From contig JBJORF010000002.1 in the NCBI GenBank assembly GCA_046049545.1, forward strand, positions 1 to 64,000: a stretch of 64,000 nucleotides of DNA, given 5' to 3'. Positions within the stretch are counted from its first letter, which is position 1. Every line of letters begins with the position of its first letter. This document shows positions 58,577-64,000 of this stretch, piece after piece. The position numbers were made by a program, and so were the translations under genes. The notes beneath the pieces are model-generated. The model ran no database searches and was not told the origin of the DNA. It saw only the letters and a list, made by a program, of their open reading frames with translations. The stretch is from Romeriopsis sp046049545 (lineage in GTDB: Bacteria > Cyanobacteriota > Cyanobacteriia > Leptolyngbyales > Leptolyngbyaceae).

Positions 58577-60586
58577 TTAGCGACAACCAATGAAGGGTAG
58601 ACAAACTTTCGGTTTGACTTTCTCGATTGCCCGTTCAACGGCTTTTTCGGGGGTAGGAATATTCACGCCAGGAATCAGTTGGTTGACGAGGGAAATGTAG
58701 CCACTGATTTCGGCGGCGGCCCGAGCGAAGTCAGAGAACCCCGAGAACCCCACATCAAAAATACAACCTTCCATCAAATCTTCCGTGACCTTTGCTTGTG
58801 TGCAGGCTTCCCGCGCTTGTTTGATTTGTTTGGCCGACAACATGTTCAGGGTGAGATATTTATCGGGGAAGGCCGGATCGGTGTAGTTTTTCGTGGTTTT
58901 GCCTGTGGGGTAGTCAAACAGCGATTCCTCGGGTTTGACCGCCCAGCTTTGGGCAAACTCCTTGTACAGTTTGTCGAAATACAGCTTTTCGACCTTATCC
59001 AATGCGCCTGGAAGCCGCAATCCCGTGAGATTGAACACTTGCTTAACATCGCCGTAATTCGACTGGGTTTCCGAAATCACCGCCCCGCCGCGAATCTGTA
59101 AATCATCTTTGGGATTGCCGTTGACGTTGCCAAGCAGGCCGCTGTATTGGCCCGATTGATTGTAGACAAAGGGTGAAATGTTCAAAAAGGTACGATCGCC
59201 TGATCCGCCATAGCTGATAACGACATTTTCACCACTGGGGGCATGAACCACATAGTTTCGGCCTTGTTTGACGATCGTGCCGCCGCCGAGCAAATCGAGT
59301 TTGTCTTGCTGGAGCGTTACGGGTTGGCCATTCACCCACAGTGGGTTGCTGTTATTGCCGTCGGGCACTTCACGGGTATAGAGGGCAACGCGATCGGGGC
59401 CAGCTTTAATCGCAACAGCGGTGTTGAGTGACATTGAAGCGCTCATGGGGGAATGGCGTTCTTGCACTTCAAAGGTTCCATCGTTCGACTTAATCAGAAT
59501 CGCTTCCCCAACGGTTTGGAGACTATAGGAATAGCCATCAACGGTCGCAATATGTGGATCACCATGGCTTCGACCACTGCGTGTGGGAGTGCCGATATTG
59601 CTGTTGTTGGGTAACTGCTTGCATTTAGGATCTTTACGACAGGGTGTGCGAATACCCATCAGTGCTTTGATTCGATAAATATTGCCGCTAATTGCCGGGG
59701 TTTCAGCAATGATTTGATTAACGAAATCTCTTGTGGCATTGAGCGCTAATTCTTGGGCCTCAGGATAACCAGGGAGGGCACTTTCATCTTTATTTAATCC
59801 CGCACAGGTGATCCCCAACACCGATGCCCCATGACGGACTTTGCCAGCCGGGGCGTCACAGATGGCGGGTGGCAAGACTCCCATGAAGTAGCCTGAGGTC
59901 AAATTGGTGACTTTCCGAGAACCCACGACCGTTGGCGAGAGAGCACTCGGGTCACCGGGAAGGGCTGGTTTAAAGCCGACAGGAGGATTCGGGACGATAC
60001 TGCGGCCGAGGCGTCGATCGATTTCGGCGCCATGAAAGCCAAGTTCAACCCAGTTACTATGCGCGTAGAAGTCCTGGAGTGTATGCAATGCTTGACCGAG
60101 GTGTCGTCTGGCAGCACGACCAGCGGCGGCATTGGCCTCTTGCTCATCTTTGGATGCACAGTGACAATCGTCCTTCAGATCGCGTACGACACTTAATTCG
60201 CGAATCACCTGTTGTTTCAGATTTTGGAGTCGCACTGAGCCCAGTTCAAATAGTTCATTGTCAAAGTGATTTTCAGGAATTTCAAAGTCATCTGAGGGAA
60301 TCATATCGGGCAGTATCGGTCTGTCAGGCGCTAAATCGACCCCGCGATTAGCTTGATAAATTTCTTCGATCGCCTCACTCGTAAATCCCATTGGACGACC
60401 CCGTTCATCGAGCACGGCTGAACCACTAGGTGTTTTCCAAGGACCAGTCAGTGCGTCTTCGGTAATTCCCCAATGCCCCTCGCCGGCAATATTGGGCTTA
60501 AAGGCCACCGCCGGGGCATACAGGGTGCTTGCTAAAATCAAGACGCAACTCATCAGACCGATCAGCCAAAATCTCAGACTACGCAT
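58577..60586 (-). CDS. Secreted Het-C-like/von Willebrand factor D protein
   Basis: 669 aa from ATG 60586. A signal peptide covers residues 1-28 (FWLIGLMSCVLILASTLYA). Residues about 30-320 resemble the Het-C/VWA7-type N-terminal domain: GHWGITEDALTG and RRHLGQALHTLQDFYAHSNW with its His/Asp metal-site-like pattern. At about 345-530 a von Willebrand type D domain begins GDPHIATVDGYSYSLQTVGE and ends with YNQSGQYSGLLGNVNGNPKD. Many Cys residues suggest disulfides. No known relative of this domain pair comes to mind in cyanobacteria. The gene stands alone between terminator hairpins and lepB. Confidence 0.75.
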   Translation of the reverse strand: MRSLRFWLIGLMSCVLILASTLYAPAVAFKPNIAGEGHWGITEDALTGPWKTPSGSAVLDERGRPMGFTSEAIEEIYQANRGVDLAPDRPILPDMIPSDDFEIPENHFDNELFELGSVRLQNLKQQVIRELSVVRDLKDDCHCASKDEQEANAAAGRAARRHLGQALHTLQDFYAHSNWVELGFHGAEIDRRLGRSIVPNPPVGFKPALPGDPSALSPTVVGSRKVTNLTSGYFMGVLPPAICDAPAGKVRHGASVLGITCAGLNKDESALPGYPEAQELALNATRDFVNQIIAETPAISGNIYRIKALMGIRTPCRKDPKCKQLPNNSNIGTPTRSGRSHGDPHIATVDGYSYSLQTVGEAILIKSNDGTFEVQERHSPMSASMSLNTAVAIKAGPDRVALYTREVPDGNNSNPLWVNGQPVTLQQDKLDLLGGGTIVKQGRNYVVHAPSGENVVISYGGSGDRTFLNISPFVYNQSGQYSGLLGNVNGNPKDDLQIRGGAVISETQSNYGDVKQVFNLTGLRLPGALDKVEKLYFDKLYKEFAQSWAVKPEESLFDYPTGKTTKNYTDPAFPDKYLTLNMLSAKQIKQAREACTQAKVTEDLMEGCIFDVGFSGFSDFARAAAEISGYISLVNQLIPGVNIPTPEKAVERAIEKVKPKVCLPFIGCR

Positions 60587-60835
60587 AATGATTGATTCCT
60601 GCTTGCCCTTGAGCGGTAATGTCATGGCTTACGCCCGCTGAACGCCTCCCTCAGGATGGATTGGGTACGATTGTAAAGTTGGATCCAACATTCAGGATTG
60701 CGGACGATCGGCCTAAAAATCCTCCGCGCAACGCCCAGATCTTCTCTACAATAGCAACGCAGTAATTTCTGATGCCCCAATTTGTGTGGGAACTTAACTT
60801 TGCTGTTTGCCTCGATCGTTTAGCGCAGCGCCCCT

Positions 60836-61450
60836 ATGAGTGACTTTGACCAAAATCCCCCCAAGCCGATGGGCCAGCCTGCCGACGCACCGCCACCGGA
60901 TGTCCAAGTCGAAAATCCTTGGGTTGAAGGAGTGAAAACGATTGCCCTAGCGGCGGTATTGGCGGTGACGATTCGGGTCTTTGTGGCCGAAGCGCGCTGG
61001 ATTCCCACAGGGTCGATGGAGCCAACCCTGGAAATTAACGATCGGTTGATTGTTGATAAGGTCAGCTACAAGTTTGGGGGACCGCAGCGGGGCGACATTG
61101 TGGTGTTCAATCCCACGCCAGTCTTGGAACAGCAAAAATTCAAGGATGCGTTTATTAAGCGGGTCATTGGTTTACCCGGCGAAAAAGTCGAAGTCAAAGA
61201 CGGCACGGTGTTTATCAACGACCAGGCGATCGCGGAGAACTACATGAAAGAGCGCCCTGACTATGCCTGGGGGCCGAAAGTCGTGCCGGAGAATTCCTAC
61301 GTGGTTTTCGGGGATAACCGCAATAACAGCTATGACAGCCATTTCTGGGATTTTGTCCCGAAGGATCGACTGGTGGGGCGGGCCGTCGTGCGGTTTTGGC
61401 CACTGAATCGGGCGGGGGGCATTGCACCGAAGCCGCCCTATCGACCTTAG
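60836..61450 (+). CDS. lepB: Signal peptidase I
   Basis: 204 aa. Cuts signal peptides from exported and thylakoid proteins. Catalytic Ser 60 in WIPTGSMEPTL and Lys 108 in FIKRVIGLPGEKVEV; FGDNRNNSYDSHFW is box E. One membrane helix (about 33-50) follows a proline-rich N-terminus. ATG 60836. Its stop overlaps that of the convergent GUN4-domain gene by 4 bp. Confidence 0.96.
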   Translation: MSDFDQNPPKPMGQPADAPPPDVQVENPWVEGVKTIALAAVLAVTIRVFVAEARWIPTGSMEPTLEINDRLIVDKVSYKFGGPQRGDIVVFNPTPVLEQQKFKDAFIKRVIGLPGEKVEVKDGTVFINDQAIAENYMKERPDYAWGPKVVPENSYVVFGDNRNNSYDSHFWDFVPKDRLVGRAVVRFWPLNRAGGIAPKPPYRP

Positions 61451-62094
61451 GAACGCGGTTTGGCAAGTTCATCGTCGAGCGTCGAGCGCTGTTGCTGGAT
61501 CTCTTTGAGGTCGTAGAGTTTGCACTGTTCGACCCGATAAAGCCAAGCGGCTCCAGCAAAGTCAATTGTTTCAGCATCGCGCAGGGGCCGATCGTTGAAG
61601 TCGGCCGTAGACTTAATCGGTTCTGGCAGACGACCTTCAATGTCCGGCTGGAACTCTTTATCCTTGCGCGGTCGCCAACCCAAGCGATCGCGGTAGCGTT
61701 CCCAGCGGGCCGGATCGCGCTGGATTTGGGCCGGGTTAAACGATTTGCCCCAGAGTTTAGCCTGGGGGGTGAAGCCGTAGTGACCGTCGCTGGCATTGAG
61801 CCAGAGGTCATTGATGGTCCGTAGGTCGCGACAGGGAAACGTGCTCACCCCTTCGCGCGTCAGCCAATCGCGGCCGATCGGGGGATGCTGGGTGCGTTGG
61901 GTGACTTGAAAAATTAGATATTGGGTTTCAGCGGCGGCACTTTCCCATTGCTGTTGCTTCAGCATCTGGGCCAGTTCGTCATAATTCATGCCTACATCCG
62001 AACGCCGCCAATGTTGGGCTAAAACGGGCAACGCAAGGCTGAAACCCCCAACCAACAAGACTGACGCAATTAAACCTGACTTGAGATAACCCAT
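61447..62094 (-). CDS. Exported GUN4-domain protein
   Basis: 215 aa from ATG 62094 (a GTG at 62106 is in frame). A signal peptide or anchor lies at residues 3-27 (LIASVLLVGGFSLALPVLA). The rest is a GUN4 domain: YDELAQMLKQQQWESAAAET, FPCRDLRTINDLWLNASDGH and YGFTPQAKLW, then a WERYRDRLGWR segment. GUN4 binds porphyrins and stimulates Mg-chelatase in the cytosol; an exported form should not act there. Its end converges on lepB (4-bp overlap). Confidence 0.85.
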   Translation of the reverse strand: MGYLKSGLIASVLLVGGFSLALPVLAQHWRRSDVGMNYDELAQMLKQQQWESAAAETQYLIFQVTQRTQHPPIGRDWLTREGVSTFPCRDLRTINDLWLNASDGHYGFTPQAKLWGKSFNPAQIQRDPARWERYRDRLGWRPRKDKEFQPDIEGRLPEPIKSTADFNDRPLRDAETIDFAGAAWLYRVEQCKLYDLKEIQQQRSTLDDELAKPRS

Positions 62095-62187
62095 GACGGA
62101 ACCCACAAAAAACAGAAGACCCTGGAAGACGGGCCTAGTCTTCCCCTAAAATCAGATTCGGTAACATACAGCTTGGAGAATTTCTTC

Positions 62188-62697
62188 GTGGACCTATCGC
62201 GCATTCCTGCCCAACCGAAGCCTGGCCTGATCAACGTGCTGATCGAAATCGCGGGTGGCAGCAAGAATAAGTACGAATTTGACAAAGACATGAACGCTTT
62301 CGCCCTTGATCGCGTGCTGTTCTCGTCGGTGATGTATCCCTACGACTATGGTTTTGTGCCAAATACCTTGGCCGATGATGGGGATCCGCTCGATGGCATG
62401 GTGATCATGGATGAGCCGACCTTTCCGGGTTGTGTGATTGCCGCGCGGCCGATCGGCATGATGGAAATGATCGACGGCGGCGATCGCGATGAGAAAATTC
62501 TCTGCGTGCCGGATGCTGATCCCCGATACAAGCACATCAAATCGATCAAAGACATTCCGCAGCATCGCTTGGATGAAATTGCGGAGTTCTTCTTGACCTA
62601 CAAGAATCTGGAAAAGAAAAAAGTCGAAGTCCTCGGTTGGAAAGATGCTGATGCCGTACAACCGCTCGTGGAAGCCTGCATTAAAGCCGCTCAGTAA
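62188..62697 (+). CDS. ppa: Inorganic pyrophosphatase, family I
   Basis: 169 aa soluble enzyme that splits pyrophosphate to drive biosynthesis. The active-site run DDGDPLDGMVIMDEP is intact, as are KNKYEFDKD and YPYDYGFVPNT. GTG 62188 is chosen: family members begin MDLSRIPAQPKPG, and GGAGA lies about 8 nt upstream; TTG 62173 is a longer option. Divergent from the GUN4-domain gene (about 90 bp). A terminator follows. Confidence 0.97.
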   Translation: MDLSRIPAQPKPGLINVLIEIAGGSKNKYEFDKDMNAFALDRVLFSSVMYPYDYGFVPNTLADDGDPLDGMVIMDEPTFPGCVIAARPIGMMEMIDGGDRDEKILCVPDADPRYKHIKSIKDIPQHRLDEIAEFFLTYKNLEKKKVEVLGWKDADAVQPLVEACIKAAQ

Positions 62698-62752
62698 AGT
62701 CTGGCCGGGCGTTCAAAGTCGGTCAGGGCTTTGGCGCAGGTAAACAATTTAG

Positions 62753-62784
62753 CGCCGATCGGGCCATGGTTCGATCGGCGTTTT
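62753..62784 (+). terminator. Terminator of ppa
   Basis: CGCCGATCG (62753-62761) and CGATCGGCG (62772-62780) with a 10-nt loop and TTTT (62781-62784). Confidence 0.88.
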
Positions 62785-62960
62785 GCATGCCCGCGCTGAA
62801 TCGGCGGTGGGAAGTCTGCGGATCGCACTGGTGATTGGCGAAAATGTTCTGGGTAGCATAGAACTATCGGGGAAACAGCAGTAATCTGCTGAAGGTTGAT
62901 CAAGTGCAACGCCGCACTGATCGGGCAAGATTTGAAGAAATTGCGCTGATAGGATAGGCC

Positions 62961-63836
62961 ATGGTTCAGTCATCCACGTTTGAAATCGAATTTTGGGGCG
63001 TGCGCGGGAGTGTCTCGACCCCCGGTGAATCGACTGTGCGCTACGGCGGCAATACCTCCTGCGTGGAAGTGCGGGTGGCGGATACAAGAATTATTTTTGA
63101 TGGTGGGACGGGGCTGCGCTTGCTCGGGGAAAAGATGCTCACCGAGGATGCGCCGATCGATGCCCATCTATTCTTTAGCCATTCCCATTGGGATCATATT
63201 CAAGGCTTCCCGTTCTTCCGCCCGGCCTTTTTGGCCCAGAACCAGTTTCACGTCTACGGCGGTGTGGCCCCCAATGGGGCCAATATGAAGCAACGCCTCA
63301 GCGACCAAATGCTGCATCCGAATTTCCCCGTGCCGATGCAAATCATGAAGTCGAAGATGCATTTTCACGACATTGCCGCAGGGGAAACCATCGCGATCGG
63401 CAACGCGGGGGTGACCGTTGAAGCCGGAGCGCTTAATCACCCCAATACCGCCCTAGGCTACCGAGTGAATTGGCGCGGTTGCAGCATGGTCTATGCCACG
63501 GATACGGAGCATTTTCTCGATCGGGTGGATGAGAACCTGGTACGCCTCTGCCGCGATGCCGATGTGCTGATCTACGATGCCTGCTACACCGATGAAGAAT
63601 ACAGTGACCCGAAAGCGCCCAAAATTGGGTGGGGCCATTCCACTTGGCAGGAAGCCTTAAAAGTCGGTGCCGCCGCCGGCGTAAAGCAAGTCGTAATGTT
63701 CCACCATGACCCCGAGCATGATGATAATTTCCTCGATCGGGTCGAAGTTCAGGTCAAAGCCCGACATCCCCAGAGCCTGATGGCCCGTGAGCGCATGGTG
63801 CTGTCGCTGAAGCCGCAGGAGGCCTGCGTTTTGTAG
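62961..63836 (+). CDS. MBL-fold metallo-hydrolase
   Basis: 291 aa. The zinc motif HSHWDHIQG (the HxHxDH of the metallo-beta-lactamase fold), plus later ATDTEHF, WGHSTWQEAL and MFHHDP supply the remaining ligands. The start FEIEFWGVRGSVSTPGESTV is typical of the PhnP/RNase Z-like branch often called 'MBL fold' in cyanobacteria. Substrate unknown. ATG 62961. Confidence 0.88.
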   Translation: MVQSSTFEIEFWGVRGSVSTPGESTVRYGGNTSCVEVRVADTRIIFDGGTGLRLLGEKMLTEDAPIDAHLFFSHSHWDHIQGFPFFRPAFLAQNQFHVYGGVAPNGANMKQRLSDQMLHPNFPVPMQIMKSKMHFHDIAAGETIAIGNAGVTVEAGALNHPNTALGYRVNWRGCSMVYATDTEHFLDRVDENLVRLCRDADVLIYDACYTDEEYSDPKAPKIGWGHSTWQEALKVGAAAGVKQVVMFHHDPEHDDNFLDRVEVQVKARHPQSLMARERMVLSLKPQEACVL

Positions 63837-63844
63837 GACGGCAT

Positions 63845-64000
63845 CTACACCTGCGCGAGCGTTTGTTGCAGCAATTGAAGCTGGGCTTGGACTTTGCCCG
63901 CTTGGAGCAGTTCACGGGCAAGCGCCATACCATCAGCAATACTCTGACTCACGCCCGATCGCCAAAGATAAAAGCCACTGCTCCAGTGGATCGCGGCGCT
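63845..64000 (-). CDS. Anthranilate phosphoribosyltransferase-like protein, C-terminal end (partial)
   Basis: The last 51 residues of a gene running off the right edge (stop TAG 63845-63847). The sequence reads AAIHWSSGFYLWRSGVSQSI, then ADGMALARELLQAGKVQAQL, which matches the C-terminus of the TrpD/TrpD2 family, where a final helix follows a Gly-Ala-rich strand. YLWRSG favours the TrpD2 (YbiB-like) branch over true TrpD. Only the tail is visible, so the call is tentative. Confidence 0.55.
   Translation of the reverse strand, partial: SAAIHWSSGFYLWRSGVSQSIADGMALARELLQAGKVQAQLQLLQQTLAQV

Noticed and set aside
1..64000. CRISPR array, rRNA operon, prophage or complete insertion sequence
   Set aside because: No regularly spaced repeats with unique spacers, no rRNA sequence, no phage structural genes and no intact transposase were seen.

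Overview
The window is a 64 kb piece of a cyanobacterial chromosome. It carries photosystem II psbK, carotenoid crtP (pds) and crtB, carboxysome ccmO, the clock output genes rpaA and labA, the cyanobacterial division gene zipN/ftn2 and a hetZ-patU-type pair. The octamer GCGATCGC and its core CGATCG (HIP1) are very frequent. Several cyanobacteria-only families (DUF2854, a GUN4-domain protein, a type IV pilin-like G/H lipoprotein) agree. GC content looks moderate, about 55%. The hetZ-patU pair suggests a filamentous lineage, but no heterocyst-specific gene set is visible. Only one tRNA (His) is present, with no rRNA and no CRISPR array.

Layout. 1-4.3 kb: repeat-rich left end, orphan ExbB-like channel, peptidoglycan amidase, HAD phosphatase, exported FKBP, tRNA-His. 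4.3-9.0 kb: pdhA, zipN, AEC permease. 9.0-11.7 kb: a decayed accessory patch with xisI carrying an in-frame stop, xisH without its N-terminal half, an intact RHH-like/HNH gene pair and a secreted-protein gene broken by an apparent deletion and frameshift. 11.7-18.5 kb: M16 peptidase, polysaccharide ABC permease, GDP-mannose dehydratase, large FG-GAP protein. 18.5-25.8 kb: an ABC transporter pair and a VapBC-type pair lying between two direct repeats made of the pds promoter and first codons, then pds, crtB and ccmO. 25.9-29.4 kb: DUF2854 protein, two tandem paralogous glycosyltransferases, psbK. 29.5-35.7 kb (minus strand): labA, metG, CHASE2-PAS-GGDEF, gshB, grxC. 35.9-42.1 kb: cell-envelope genes (YkuD, LCP), manC, YheT hydrolase, rpaA. 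42.2-48.7 kb: hetZ-patU, transglutaminase-like membrane protein, Usp, nitroreductase. 48.8-64 kb: mostly housekeeping and envelope genes (aminotransferase, GT4, HEAT protein, DMT transporter, sppA, aroH, K+ channel, Het-C/vWD secreted protein, lepB, GUN4 protein, ppa, MBL hydrolase) and the 3' end of a trpD-type gene.

Gene interplay. pds and crtB make phytoene and desaturate it towards carotenoids. The pds promoter carries an HLR1-like element, the known binding site of the high-light regulator RpaB. A second copy with a perfect HLR1 match sits 3.6 kb upstream, before the ABC operon. manC and gmd belong to one GDP-mannose to GDP-deoxyhexose route and could feed the polysaccharide permease and glycosyltransferases. 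rpaA and labA act in the same clock output pathway in Synechococcus elongatus.

The strongest novelty candidates are the pds-flanked ABC/VapBC segment with its duplicated HLR1 promoter, the decayed xisHI-HNH patch, and a family of short hairpin repeats flanked by CGTAG/CTACG. All function calls come from reading sequence motifs; no database search was run.
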